Shown here one piece after another: positions 41,138-50,031 of a stretch of DNA of 64,000 nucleotides. Numbering within the stretch: position 1 is the first letter of the stretch; the number at the start of each line of letters is the position of its first letter. The stretch comes from DATEAV01 sp964575425 (lineage in GTDB: Bacteria > Chloroflexota > Anaerolineae > Anaerolineales > E44-bin32), in the NCBI GenBank assembly GCA_964575425.1, contig CAZNRD010000001.1, forward strand, positions 91,957-155,956. The letters run 5' to 3'. The position numbers were made by a program, and so were the translations under genes. The notes under the pieces were generated by a model. The model had not been told where the DNA came from. It searched no databases and saw only the letters and a list, made by a program, of their open reading frames with translations.

Positions 41138-42867
41138 CACGCCCCCTCGCCGTACGGCCGCAGCAGGCGCGCGTAAAGCCCGCCAGCCTGCCAGAGGTCG
41201 TGATGCGTGCCGATCTCAACCACGCGCCCGCCGGAAAGCACCACGACCTGGTCGGCGCGATGGACCGTGTTCAGCCGATGCGCGATGATGAGCGAGGTCC
41301 GACCCTGCATCAGGGCCTGTGTGGCCTCGCGCAGGCTGACCTCAAGCTCAGGGTCGACTTGCGATGTCGGCTCATCCAGGATCAGGAGCGGCGCATCCTT
41401 GAGGAACGCGCGTGCCAGTGCCAGGCGCTGCGCCTGACCCCCGCTCAACCGAGCGCCCGCCTCGCCGATCTCGGTGTCGTAGCCTTCCGCCAGCGAGACG
41501 ACCCAATCGTGGAGATGCGCCTTCTTGGCGGCGTGAACCATCTGCTCGAACCGGACATCCGGGCGCGCCAACCGCAGGTTTTCGCCCACCGTGCCTCGGA
41601 AGAGGGAAGGCTTCTGCGGCACCCAGGACACCCCGGCTCGCCACACATCCGCAGGAATCTCTCGCAGCGGCTGACCATCCACGAGGATCTCGCCTGACTG
41701 TGCCTCCACGAAACGGAGCAGCAGCGCGACAACCGTAGACTTGCCTGCCCCCGTCGGGCCGACGAGCGCGACGCACGAACCGGCCGGCACCACAAAGGAC
41801 ACACCATTGAGCGCTGGACGGCCTCGCTCATAGGCATACCTCACGTCGCGCATCTCCAACTCCCGCCGCATGATCCGAGGCTCCAACCCGCGCACAACCG
41901 CGACTGGATGGACTTCGGGCTCGGCCTGCAGCACATCGAAGATGCGTTCCGCCGCCGACAGCCCGCTCGCTCGGGCGTGGAACCGGCTGCCGAGCGCCTT
42001 CAGCGGCAGGTAGAACTCCGGAGCGAGAATCAGGACGAGCAGCCCCTCGTAGAAGGCAAGGCGGCCATACAGGAGCCGCAGGCCCACCTGGACGGCGACC
42101 AGCGCCACGCTGATCGTGGCTGCCATCTCCACCGCCAGCGCCGAGAGGAACGCGACGCGCAGCAGGGACATCGTCGCCCGCCGATATTCCCCTCCCGCTC
42201 TGGCAACCACACCGGCCTGCTCCCGACCACGGCCGAGCATCTTCAGCGTCGCCAAACCCTGAACGACATCCAGGAAGTGCGCCCCGAGCCGGCTCAGCAC
42301 CCCATACTGGTGTCGCGCCAGGGCGTCGGCCGCCTGCCCGATCAGAGCCGCAAACACCGGCAGGAGAGGAGCAGTGAGCAGAAGAATCAAGGCGGAGAGC
42401 GGATCCCGCGGAAGCACTGCGGCCAGAATGAGGGCCGGGACCACGGCGGCCGTAACCAGTTGAGGCAGATACTGGCGGAAGTAGCCGTCGAGTCGGTCCA
42501 CACCTTCGACCGCTGCCATGGCCAGCTCGCCGCTCCGCTGACCTCGGGCGTAGGCCGGCCCAAGCCACAGCAAGTGGTCCAACAACGCGCGCCGCACCCT
42601 CGACTGCACACGTATCGACAGCTCACCTGCGACGACCTCGCCCGCAAGCCCGGCCGCTGCCCGCGCGGCTGCGGCCACCAGCAGGGCCACCCATGCCGTG
42701 CTCATGGCAGCGAGAGGTGTTCGCTCCAGGAAGGCGCGCTCGATGATTCGACTCAAGACGGTCGCTTGCGCGACCGTCAGCACCCCCAGGCTCCCCGCGC
42801 ACGCCAGCGTCAGCGCAGCCAGATGCCCGTGGCCGCGCAGGAAGCCCAGGAAACGGCGGTCGATCAT
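41137..42867 (-). CDS. cydD: thiol reductant ABC exporter subunit CydD
   Basis: The 576-residue partner of CydC has membrane helices in the first 310 residues. The ATPase domain has Walker A GPTGAGKSTV, signature RLSGGQAQRLALARAFL and Walker B LLILDEPTSQVDPE. ATG 42867 lies 26 bases after the cydB stop; no strong ribosome site is visible, so coupling to cydB translation is likely. The order cydA-cydB-cydD-cydC is that of a complete oxidase-plus-assembly operon. Confidence 0.92.
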   Translation of the reverse strand: MIDRRFLGFLRGHGHLAALTLACAGSLGVLTVAQATVLSRIIERAFLERTPLAAMSTAWVALLVAAAARAAAGLAGEVVAGELSIRVQSRVRRALLDHLLWLGPAYARGQRSGELAMAAVEGVDRLDGYFRQYLPQLVTAAVVPALILAAVLPRDPLSALILLLTAPLLPVFAALIGQAADALARHQYGVLSRLGAHFLDVVQGLATLKMLGRGREQAGVVARAGGEYRRATMSLLRVAFLSALAVEMAATISVALVAVQVGLRLLYGRLAFYEGLLVLILAPEFYLPLKALGSRFHARASGLSAAERIFDVLQAEPEVHPVAVVRGLEPRIMRRELEMRDVRYAYERGRPALNGVSFVVPAGSCVALVGPTGAGKSTVVALLLRFVEAQSGEILVDGQPLREIPADVWRAGVSWVPQKPSLFRGTVGENLRLARPDVRFEQMVHAAKKAHLHDWVVSLAEGYDTEIGEAGARLSGGQAQRLALARAFLKDAPLLILDEPTSQVDPELEVSLREATQALMQGRTSLIIAHRLNTVHRADQVVVLSGGRVVEIGTHHDLWQAGGLYARLLRPYGEGA

Positions 42868-42893
42868 CGCGGCAGGAGGCCAGGCGACGAGCC

Positions 42894-43910
42894 TCAGTAG
42901 GTCAGGTCCTCCACTCTGGGCAGAATGCGCTTGCGAAAGACCCAGTACGACCAGGCCTGGTAGGCGAGCACGAAGGGCAGCAGGGCTAGGGCAACAATCG
43001 TCATCACGCGCAGAGTGTAGGCGCCGGAGGCTGCGTTGTAGATGGTCAGGCTATATGCTGGGTCGAGGCTCGACACGAGAACCCGCGGGTACAGGATGAG
43101 GAACAGGGTTGCGACGAAGAGGATGATCGCCAGGGAGGTCCCGGCGAAGGCCCAGCCGTGCCGCCGGGAATGAATGAGAAGGCCGCTTGCCACGACGGCG
43201 AGCGCCACAGCCACGGCAACAACCACCGCGCCTGGGGCGGGTCGGGAAAGGATGTCCGTGGCGAAGCAGGTTGCGATGAGGAAGCCGAGCACACTAATGG
43301 CGCTGAGCGGCCAGAGCCGCCGCGCCGCACCTCGGGCAGCATCGGCAAGCTCGCCAGTTGTCTTCAGCGCCAGGAAGAGGGAACCGTGGAAGGTGAAGGT
43401 AAGCAGGACCGTCAGTCCCCCGAGCAGTGCGTAGGGGCCAAGCAAGTCGCGCAGCCCGCCGATGAAGGTCATGTTGGAGTCGATGGGTACGCCGCGCACG
43501 ATGTTGGCGAAGGCCACGCCGAGCAGGAAGGCGGCCGCCACGCTGCCGACGAAGGCAGCCCCATCCCACAGGGCGCGCCAGCGGGGGTGTTCGTCCTTGC
43601 TGCGAAACTCGAAGGCGGTGCCCCGCAGGATCAGGGACAGGAGCAGCAAGAAGAGAGGCAGGTAGAAACCGCTGAACAACGTGGCGTACCAATGAGGGAA
43701 GGCTGCGAAGGTCGCTCCCCCCGCTGTCACAAGCCAGACCTCGTTGCCGTCCCAATGCGGGCCAACCGTGTTCAACAACACCCGGCGTCGAGTGTCATCC
43801 TTGCCCAGGAAAGGGAGCAGGATTCCCACGCCGAAATCGAATCCCTCAAGAACGAAGAAGCCTGCGTAGAGGATGGCGATCAGGCCGAACCACAGGATAT
43901 TGAGGTCCAT
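42894..43910 (-). CDS. cydB: cytochrome bd quinol oxidase subunit II
   Basis: CydB pairs with CydA in the high-affinity terminal oxidase. The 338-residue protein has eight or nine membrane helices. It starts MDLNILWFGLIAILYAGFFVLEGFDFGVGIL, the family N-terminus, then NTVGPHWDGNEVWLVTAGGATFAAFP. ATG 43910 was chosen over an upstream TTG because GGAGG sits six bases before it and the family starts there. It follows cydA after a gap of 33 bases. Confidence 0.95.
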   Translation of the reverse strand: MDLNILWFGLIAILYAGFFVLEGFDFGVGILLPFLGKDDTRRRVLLNTVGPHWDGNEVWLVTAGGATFAAFPHWYATLFSGFYLPLFLLLLSLILRGTAFEFRSKDEHPRWRALWDGAAFVGSVAAAFLLGVAFANIVRGVPIDSNMTFIGGLRDLLGPYALLGGLTVLLTFTFHGSLFLALKTTGELADAARGAARRLWPLSAISVLGFLIATCFATDILSRPAPGAVVVAVAVALAVVASGLLIHSRRHGWAFAGTSLAIILFVATLFLILYPRVLVSSLDPAYSLTIYNAASGAYTLRVMTIVALALLPFVLAYQAWSYWVFRKRILPRVEDLTY

Positions 43911-43943
43911 CTCCTGCCTCCGCGTCAACCAGGTCTGACATGC

Positions 43944-45329
43944 TCAGCTGCCCGCAAGCAGCGAGGCCGAAGGCGGCGCTTCCGGCACTGCCTCCACGAC
44001 GGTTGCTCCCTTCCGGGCGTACTGCGCCATGAGGTAGACCGCAGCGGCCATCAACACACCATACAGCAAAGCGAAGACGGCCAGCGTGGTGGCCACCATT
44101 GCGCCGGTTACCGAAGGCGACACGGCATCCTCGATGCGCATCACCCCATAGACGACCCAGGGGAAGCGGCCCGTCTCGGTGAGCAGCCATCCGGCTGTTG
44201 CCGCCAGGTATGGGAGGCCGATGGCATAGGGGAAGATCCCCAGCGAGCGTGGCGCGTGTTCCAGCTTCCCCGCTCCTGCAAGCGACAGGGCATAGGCCGC
44301 CAGCGCCACCATCGCCAGCCCTGCGCCAACCATCATGCGGAACCCCCAGTACGTGATCCAGACTGGCGGAACGTAGTCGCCCGGGCCGAAGCGAGCCTCG
44401 AATTCCGCATGCAGGTCGTTGATGCCCTGCACTGCGCCCGAAAGCCTGTTGTAGGCAAGTAGGCTGAGCAGCCGCGGAATCCGGAGGGCGAAGAGCTCAC
44501 GCCTTCCCTGCCAATCGAAGATCGTGATCAGCGAGAACGAGGCCGGGTCCTCCGTTTTGAAAAGGCCTTCGGCCGCGGCCATCTTCATCGGCTGAGTCCC
44601 GACCATGTGCTGCGCCTGGGCATGCCCAGTGACGCCGATCAGCAGAACGGGCACAAGACCTACCAGCGCCGCGATTCGGAACGAAGGCAGGAAAATCTCC
44701 TGCTGCGAACGGCGCAGCAGGTGATACGCGCTGATTCCCAGGACGAAGAAGACCCCGGTGGCAAGGCTGCTCATCAACACATGCGGGAACTGAAGCCATA
44801 CATTCGGATTCGAGAGCAGCGCCAGGAAATCCGTCATCACCGCCCTGCCACCCTCGATCGCGTAACCCACCGGCTGCTGCATGAACGAGTTTGCAATCAG
44901 AATCCAAAGGGCCGACAGACTTGAGGCGAGCGCCACCAGCCAGATCGATGCCAGATGGATCTTGCGCGGCAGCCTGTCCCAGCCAAAGATCCAGACCCCG
45001 AGGAAGGTCGACTCCAGGAAGAAAGCCAGCAACGCCTCAATGGCGAGCGGCGCGCCGAAGACATCCCCCACGAAGCGCGAGTACTCCGACCAGTTCATGC
45101 CGAACTGGAATTCCAGCACGATCCCTGTCACGACACCCATGGCGAAGTTGATGACGAACAACTTGCCCCAGAACTTCGTCACGGTGCGAAACACGGCCCG
45201 GCCGCTGGCGACGTAGAGGGTTTCCATGATGACCAGCAGCCAGGCCAGACCGATCGTCAGCGGCGCGAAAAAGAAATGGTAGACCGTGGTGATGGCGAAC
45301 TGCCAACGAGCAAGCGCAAGCGCGTCCAT
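43944..45329 (-). CDS. cydA: cytochrome bd quinol oxidase subunit I
   Basis: CydA binds hemes b558, b595 and d, oxidises quinol and reduces oxygen to water. The 461-residue protein has the N-terminal heme ligand His18 in TTVYHFFFAPLTIGLAWLL. It also has FGMNWSEYSRFVGDVFGAPLAIEALLAFFLEST and a GRFPWVVYGVMRIEDAVSP signature near the end. The Q loop between is short. ATG 45329 is seven bases after GGAGG; an ATG two codons earlier is too close to it. An Rrf2 regulator gene ends 32 bases upstream. Confidence 0.95.
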   Translation of the reverse strand: MDALALARWQFAITTVYHFFFAPLTIGLAWLLVIMETLYVASGRAVFRTVTKFWGKLFVINFAMGVVTGIVLEFQFGMNWSEYSRFVGDVFGAPLAIEALLAFFLESTFLGVWIFGWDRLPRKIHLASIWLVALASSLSALWILIANSFMQQPVGYAIEGGRAVMTDFLALLSNPNVWLQFPHVLMSSLATGVFFVLGISAYHLLRRSQQEIFLPSFRIAALVGLVPVLLIGVTGHAQAQHMVGTQPMKMAAAEGLFKTEDPASFSLITIFDWQGRRELFALRIPRLLSLLAYNRLSGAVQGINDLHAEFEARFGPGDYVPPVWITYWGFRMMVGAGLAMVALAAYALSLAGAGKLEHAPRSLGIFPYAIGLPYLAATAGWLLTETGRFPWVVYGVMRIEDAVSPSVTGAMVATTLAVFALLYGVLMAAAVYLMAQYARKGATVVEAVPEAPPSASLLAGS

Positions 45330-45361
45330 ACTCATTCCTCCAACCTGCACGCGATGTGCGG

Positions 45362-45829
45362 CTACCCTGCAATCGGCTCACGCGCAGCCCGGACAAGTCC
45401 CGGTTCCCGGGATAGCCTCTCACCTTCTGCCACCAATGCCGCCAAGGTGATCTCCTCCAGCGCCTCCATCAGGATCCGCTGCACGCCAGCAAGGGCACTG
45501 TGCGCGGGGCAAGTCTCGGCTCGAGGGCATTCCTGCGGCCGGATCAAACACATGTTGAGCGCGATCGGCCCTTCGACGGCTTCGATAATGCGGCGCACCG
45601 TGATGGTAGACGCCTGGTCGCCAAGCACCAGCCCCCCTTTCGGACCGGCTCGCGTCCGCACCAGGCCTGCTTGCACCAAGTCCGCTGTAAGCTTGTGCAG
45701 GAACGGGAGAGGTACGTTCATCCGACGGCCGATATCGTCTGCCGTGGTCCACATTCCGTCCGCCTGGCGGCCGAGCGCCAGGAGAACCCGGATAGCATAG
45801 TCGGCCTTGCGACTGATCTGGAACACCAC
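45362..45829 (-). CDS. Rrf2-family Fe-S transcriptional regulator
   Basis: The protein of about 155 residues starts VVFQISRKADYAIRVLLALG, the family N-terminus, followed by a winged helix. Three cysteines in CLIRPQECPRAETC form an IscR/NsrR-type cluster site (spacing 6 and 5), so it probably senses oxygen, nitric oxide or Fe-S status. GTG 45829 was chosen because an upstream ATG (45880) would run through the promoter and palindrome. It heads the cydABDC operon on the same strand, which it likely controls along with itself. Confidence 0.85.
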   Translation of the reverse strand: MVFQISRKADYAIRVLLALGRQADGMWTTADDIGRRMNVPLPFLHKLTADLVQAGLVRTRAGPKGGLVLGDQASTITVRRIIEAVEGPIALNMCLIRPQECPRAETCPAHSALAGVQRILMEALEEITLAALVAEGERLSREPGLVRAAREPIAG

Positions 45830-45848
45830 CGAGCCCTGAGGGAAAACG

Positions 45849-45865
45849 TTGACCAGCTTGGTCAA
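45849..45865. promoter_or_regulatory. palindromic operator TTGACCAGCTTGGTCAA
   Basis: Perfect 7-base arms TTGACCA and TGGTCAA flank GCT. The site covers the predicted transcription start (about 45863) of the Rrf2-cyd transcript, an ideal repressor position. Confidence 0.65.
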
Positions 45866-45869
45866 GGTT

Positions 45870-45898
45870 ATTCTAGCCATCCCAGGATTGCCCGACAA
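45870..45898 (-). promoter_or_regulatory. promoter of the Rrf2-cydABDC operon
   Basis: TTGTCG (45893-45898), a 17-base spacer and TAGAAT (45870-45875) read toward the Rrf2 gene. Confidence 0.6.
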
Positions 45899-45998
45899 GT
45901 GACAGAAGTCACACTTGACCGATCCGCTCCAATCCCCCCTCAGTCCCACCCGGTTCAGCCCGACCCTGGACGCATCGACTATGATAAACTGACCTTCG

Positions 45999-46964
45999 AT
46001 GGAAGCCACCGCGGTCGCCAGCCCCAACATCGCCTTCATCAAGTACTGGGGGAATCGGGATGAGAGACTACGCCTGCCTGCCAACGGCTCGATTTCCCTG
46101 ACCCTTGATCCCCTTCAAACCCGCGTCCGCGTCCACTTCGACTCCGCCCTCTTGACCGACCGCGTTGTCATCCAGGGAACGGCGGCACCTCCCGAGGCTG
46201 CCGCTCGCGTCGGGGCCCACCTGGACCTTGTGCGGGAGTTGGCCGGCCTGCACCTCCCCGCCCTCGTTGAGAGCCAAAGCAACTTCTCTCAGGGTGTTGG
46301 CCTCGCCTCCTCAGCCTCCGCTTTCGCCGCTCTCACCAGAGCCGCGGCTGCCGCCGCCGGCCTCGAGCTCGACCCTCACGCCCTCTCGCGCCTGGCCCGG
46401 CGCGGTTCGGGTTCTGCCTGCCGATCCATCTTCGGGGGCTTCGTCCAGTGGCACGCGGGACTGGACGACTCCTCATCGTTCGCCGAACCGATCGCGCCAC
46501 CCGAACACTGGATTCTGGCGGACCTCATCGCCATCGTCGAGACGGGGCACAAGGCCGTCGGCTCGACCGCCGGCCACGCGCTGGCGGCGACGAGCCCTTT
46601 GCAGGCGGCCCGCGTTGCCGATGCCCCTCGGCGTCTCAGCGAATGCCGTCGCGCCATTCTGGAGCGCGACTTCCAGCGGTTGGCCTATGTGGCCGAGCAG
46701 GACAGCAACCTGATGCATGCGGTCATGCTGACCAGCACGCCCTCCCTTCTCTACTGGGCTCCGGCAACAATCGCCGTCATCCAGGCGGTGCTGCAGGCGC
46801 GCCGGGCCGGGATCGAGGTGTTCTACACCATCGACGCCGGCCCAAACGTCCACTGCCTGTGCCCCGTTGAGTCGGCCGAGGCCGTCGAGCAAGTGCTCGG
46901 GCGGCTGCCAGGCGTGCAACGCATCCTGCGGTGCCAGCCCGGCGGCCCGGCAAGGCTCCTCTGA
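45999..46964 (+). CDS. mvaD: diphosphomevalonate (or phosphomevalonate) decarboxylase
   Basis: The GHMP-fold enzyme makes isopentenyl (di)phosphate from (di)phosphomevalonate. The 321-residue protein has the N-terminal ASPNIAFIKYWGNRDERLRLPANGSISLTLD, the phosphate loop QGVGLASSASAFAAL, RGSGSACRSIFGGFVQW and the catalytic Asp in TIDAGPNVH. The usual KYWGK reads KYWGN, so a ligand-binding lysine is replaced; monophosphate-using relatives are known in Chloroflexota. No other mevalonate gene is adjacent. It is divergent from the Rrf2 gene. Confidence 0.9.
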   Translation: MEATAVASPNIAFIKYWGNRDERLRLPANGSISLTLDPLQTRVRVHFDSALLTDRVVIQGTAAPPEAAARVGAHLDLVRELAGLHLPALVESQSNFSQGVGLASSASAFAALTRAAAAAAGLELDPHALSRLARRGSGSACRSIFGGFVQWHAGLDDSSSFAEPIAPPEHWILADLIAIVETGHKAVGSTAGHALAATSPLQAARVADAPRRLSECRRAILERDFQRLAYVAEQDSNLMHAVMLTSTPSLLYWAPATIAVIQAVLQARRAGIEVFYTIDAGPNVHCLCPVESAEAVEQVLGRLPGVQRILRCQPGGPARLL

Positions 46965-46989
46965 CCGCCGCAATGGCACTCGGCCGGGA

Positions 46990-46995
46990 TATAAT
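46990..46995 (+). promoter_or_regulatory. -10 box before the site-2 protease gene
   Basis: TATAAT with transcription predicted from about 47002. A nine-codon frame (47018-47047) begins in the leader and overlaps the protease start. Confidence 0.5.
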
Positions 46996-47033
46996 CCCCC
47001 CCGGAGATCTACATCGGATGCAGACGCCGATTT

Positions 47034-48098
47034 ATGAGGACGGTTGACTTGGCCGACGCGGTTGTTTTTGTGGTGATCGCCGGAACCTTGATCCTAGGGC
47101 ATGAGCTGGGCCACCTACTGATTGCCCGCTGGCGCGGCGTCGCTGTGACTGAGTTCGGAATCGGTTTCCCACCGCGACTGATCCGCCTGGGAACGGTCGG
47201 CGGCACGCTCATCTCGCTCAACGCCATCCCCTTCGGCGGGTTCGTGCGCATTGCTGGCGAAGACAATCCGGACGTGCCCGGGGGCCTCGCGGGTGCCAGC
47301 AAGACGACCCGTACCCTGGTCCTTCTCGGGGGCATCCTTGCCAATCTCTTCATCGGCTACCTGGCCTTCTCCGCCGCGTATCGATTTGCTGCCCCCGATC
47401 CTGAGCGCGTGCTCATCACAGCGGTGCAGCCCAATTCGCCGGCGGCACTGGCCGGCATACAGCCTGGTGACGTCATCGTCTCAGTGGACGGTGAGCCGAT
47501 TCGCAACATCACCGGCATGCAGCAAGCCATTGCCGCGCGGCTCGGGGACCCGGTCACAATCACCGTTGAACGGCAGGAAGAGGCCGTGCAGGTTACGCTG
47601 ACCCCTCGCCCCACCCCGCCCGAGGGGGAGGGGCCGATTGGCGTCTTGCTCGGCAACCCGACCCGACGTGTGGGGACGTTCGAAGCCCTTCGCCTCGGCG
47701 CACAGTCGATGGCCTATCAGTTCACTGAGCTGCTCCTCCTGCCGGGCCGCCTGCTGCGTGGCGAGGTGGCGGGCGACCAGGTGAGGCTGACCGGCATCAA
47801 AGGCATCTACGACATGGTCTCCTGGGCCGGCGAGATTGACCGCTCGAACCAACGGCCCTTCCTCACGCTGCAGCTGGCCGGCCTGATCAGCGTCGGGCTG
47901 GCAATCACCAACCTGCTCCCCATCCCGGCGCTCGACGGTGGAAGGCTGGTGTTCGTGTTGTTCGAGATCGTGTTTCGCCGCCGCGTCGCCCCTCGCTTCG
48001 AAGGGCTGGTGCACGCCATCGGGTTCGCCTTCCTCATCGGCCTGATGGTCTACATCACGGTCCAGGACGTGGTGAATCCGATCCCGCTTCCCCGCTGA
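47034..48098 (+). CDS. membrane zinc metalloprotease, RseP/site-2 protease family
   Basis: The protease cleaves membrane-spanning regulators or signal peptides within the bilayer. The 354-residue protein has HELGH in TLILGHELGHLLIARWRGV (residues about 19-37), one PDZ domain (about 120-195, SPAALAGIQPGDVIVSVDGEPI) and the second zinc motif NLLPIPALDGGRLVFVLFE. ATG 47034 lacks a ribosome site, while a nine-codon upstream frame (GGAG 11 bases before its ATG) overlaps it, hinting at translational coupling. TTG 47049 is an alternative start. Confidence 0.92.
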   Translation: MRTVDLADAVVFVVIAGTLILGHELGHLLIARWRGVAVTEFGIGFPPRLIRLGTVGGTLISLNAIPFGGFVRIAGEDNPDVPGGLAGASKTTRTLVLLGGILANLFIGYLAFSAAYRFAAPDPERVLITAVQPNSPAALAGIQPGDVIVSVDGEPIRNITGMQQAIAARLGDPVTITVERQEEAVQVTLTPRPTPPEGEGPIGVLLGNPTRRVGTFEALRLGAQSMAYQFTELLLLPGRLLRGEVAGDQVRLTGIKGIYDMVSWAGEIDRSNQRPFLTLQLAGLISVGLAITNLLPIPALDGGRLVFVLFEIVFRRRVAPRFEGLVHAIGFAFLIGLMVYITVQDVVNPIPLPR

Positions 48099-48110
48099 GA
48101 GGTTCCGCTC

Positions 48111-49055
48111 ATGGCGTTGGACGACTTGCTGGCGCTCATTCAAGACCCGGAGCGATCGCTTCCGCTGCATCGACTGGCGGAGCTGAGCGATCTTGATGCG
48201 TCGCAGATGGACAAGGTGCGCGCCGCCTGGGAAGGTATTCCCAGCGGCCGGCGGCAGAGGCTCGTTGCCGAAATGGCGCGCCTGGCCGATGAGCACATCG
48301 AGCTCACCTTTGAACGCATCAACCGTCTGGCCATGGCTGATCCCGACCCAGAGGTGCGGCGCCAGGCGATCTGCAATTTGTGGGAGTGCGAGAATCCGGA
48401 CTTGGTGCCCCCTCTCCTTCACGTCGTGACGGAGGACCCGCAGGAGGCTGTGCGCGGTGCCGCAGCTTCGGCCCTGGGAGCTTTCGTCCTGATGGGCGAA
48501 GTCGAGGCCATTCCCTCCTCTCTCCTGCGCCGGATCGAGGACAGCCTGCTCCAGGCAGCGCAGCAGGACCCGTCGGCGATAGTGCGCCGGGCATCGATCG
48601 AGTCCTTGGGGTACTCGTCCCGGTCTGAGGTACCAGCGCTGATCAAGGCTGCCTACGCGTCCCCAGAGGAGGCTTCTAGGCGCTCGGCCCTCTTGGCAAT
48701 GGGTCGCTCCGCCGACAAGCCATGGTCCGCTCAAGTCCTCGCGGAATTGAACAGCCCTTCGCCGGTCCTGCGCCTGGAGGCCGCGCGCGCTGCCGGCGAG
48801 CTCGAGCTGCACGAAGCGGTCGCGGTGCTCATCGATCTGCTGGAAGACGTCGACGACGCCGTGCGCCGGGCCGCGATCTGGTCCCTGGGGCAACTTGGCG
48901 GCAAGGAAGCCAATGAGGCGCTTTACCGCCTGCTCGAATCGGCCGAAGATGAGAGCGAGGCCGAGCTGCTCGAGGACGCGCTGGAGAACCTGGCGTTCGT
49001 CGACGGGACGCGCGACTTCCTGATGTTCGACTTTGACCAGCCAGACGGCAACTAG
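48111..49055 (+). CDS. HEAT-repeat protein
   Basis: The 314-residue all-helical protein is built from HEAT/PBS-lyase-type repeats, for example DPDPEVRRQAICNLWECEN, EDPQEAVRGAAASALGAF and DVDDAVRRAAIWSLGQLGG. These form a solenoid for protein binding. It ends with an acidic region (SAEDESEAELLEDALENL). No catalytic motif is visible. It starts 12 bases after the site-2 protease gene with GAGAGG as ribosome site, so the two probably form an operon. Confidence 0.85.
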   Translation: MALDDLLALIQDPERSLPLHRLAELSDLDASQMDKVRAAWEGIPSGRRQRLVAEMARLADEHIELTFERINRLAMADPDPEVRRQAICNLWECENPDLVPPLLHVVTEDPQEAVRGAAASALGAFVLMGEVEAIPSSLLRRIEDSLLQAAQQDPSAIVRRASIESLGYSSRSEVPALIKAAYASPEEASRRSALLAMGRSADKPWSAQVLAELNSPSPVLRLEAARAAGELELHEAVAVLIDLLEDVDDAVRRAAIWSLGQLGGKEANEALYRLLESAEDESEAELLEDALENLAFVDGTRDFLMFDFDQPDGN

Positions 49056-49094
49056 ACGCGGCCAATCGCCGCGCAGCAACTCGCGCCCCCCGCC

Positions 49095-49622
49095 ATGTCA
49101 CCCCTCGTGCTCGACCTGGAGACGCAGCGCCTGGCCCAGGAGGTTGGAGGCTGGGCGCATGTGGAACTCCTGGGGCTGGCCGTTGCCGTCACCTTGGATG
49201 TCGAAGCCGGCACCGTGCGCCGCTTCGTGGAGGCAGACGCTCCGCAGCTCGTGCGGCATCTGAGCCGCGCTGACGCAATCATCGGCTACAACGTGCTTCG
49301 CTTCGACTTCGCGGTGCTGCGCCCCTATGGCTTTCAGCCCGAAGGCATTGCCACCATTGACCTGCTCGACCATCTCTACCGCCGCCTTGGCTTCCATGTA
49401 GCGCTGGACAACGTTGCCAATGCCACGCTCGGCGAACAGAAGTCCGCGGATGGAATCCAGGCCGTCACCTGGTTTCGCCAGGGCGAGCTGGAGAAAGTGT
49501 TTGCCTACTGCGAGTCGGATGCTCGGCTGACTCATCGGCTGTGGGAACACGGACGGAACAATCGCTCGGTGCGGTTCCGCGACCGCGACTTTCGACTGCG
49601 CCAGGTCCCCGTCAGCTGGTGA
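49095..49622 (+). CDS. ribonuclease H-like (DEDD) exonuclease-domain protein
   Basis: The 175-residue single-domain protein starts SPLVLDLETQRLAQEVGG (DxE), then GYNVLRFDFAVLRPYG and YCESDARLTHRLWEHG. These supply the four acidic residues of the DEDD exonuclease fold. It resembles the exonuclease domain of YprB or DNA polymerase proofreading subunits, here without a helicase or polymerase. Substrate is unknown. It follows the HEAT gene by 39 bases. Confidence 0.82.
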   Translation: MSPLVLDLETQRLAQEVGGWAHVELLGLAVAVTLDVEAGTVRRFVEADAPQLVRHLSRADAIIGYNVLRFDFAVLRPYGFQPEGIATIDLLDHLYRRLGFHVALDNVANATLGEQKSADGIQAVTWFRQGELEKVFAYCESDARLTHRLWEHGRNNRSVRFRDRDFRLRQVPVSW

Positions 49623-49651
49623 GGACGATGCCCTACGGCCACGGGCACTGA

Positions 49652-49975
49652 GTGCCAGGGGAGAGATTCGGCACCACTCAGGAGGCAGCGCTGCTCCAGC
49701 CGGCGCGGCTGCATGTCATCGTGCGCGGTCTTGTGCAAGGCGTCGGTTTTCGCTACTATACGATCGAAGCTGCCCACCGCCTGGGGCTGATGAGCTGGGT
49801 GCGCAACAACAGGGATGGAAGCGTGGAGGCCCTCGCCGAGGGCGACCGGACGCAGCTCAAGCAGTGGCTGGAAGCCCTGCGGCGCGGTCCCAAAGGTGCA
49901 CGCGTGACCGACGTGGAGACGACGTGGGGCACAGCATCAGCAGAGTTCCACGCCTTCACCTTGCGTCACGGCTGA
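49652..49975 (+). CDS. acylphosphatase
   Basis: This small enzyme hydrolyses acyl phosphates. The core RLHVIVRGLVQGVGFRYYTI contains the catalytic arginine, and WVRNNRDGSVEAL contains the catalytic asparagine. The start is unsure: GTG 49652 gives 107 residues but has no ribosome site, while AGGAGG lies five bases before an in-frame CTG at 49691, which would give a 94-residue protein closer to the family's usual 90-100. Confidence 0.9.
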   Translation: MPGERFGTTQEAALLQPARLHVIVRGLVQGVGFRYYTIEAAHRLGLMSWVRNNRDGSVEALAEGDRTQLKQWLEALRRGPKGARVTDVETTWGTASAEFHAFTLRHG

Positions 49976-50031
49976 GCGTACCAACAAGGGACACGTCACG
50001 AGTCAGCGGTCAGGGGGTCGGAGGCAGGAAG

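Noticed and set aside
47481..49079. 532-codon minus-strand frame
   Set aside because: Covers the PDZ/second zinc motif region of the protease and the whole HEAT-repeat gene on the other strand, both of which are convincing.
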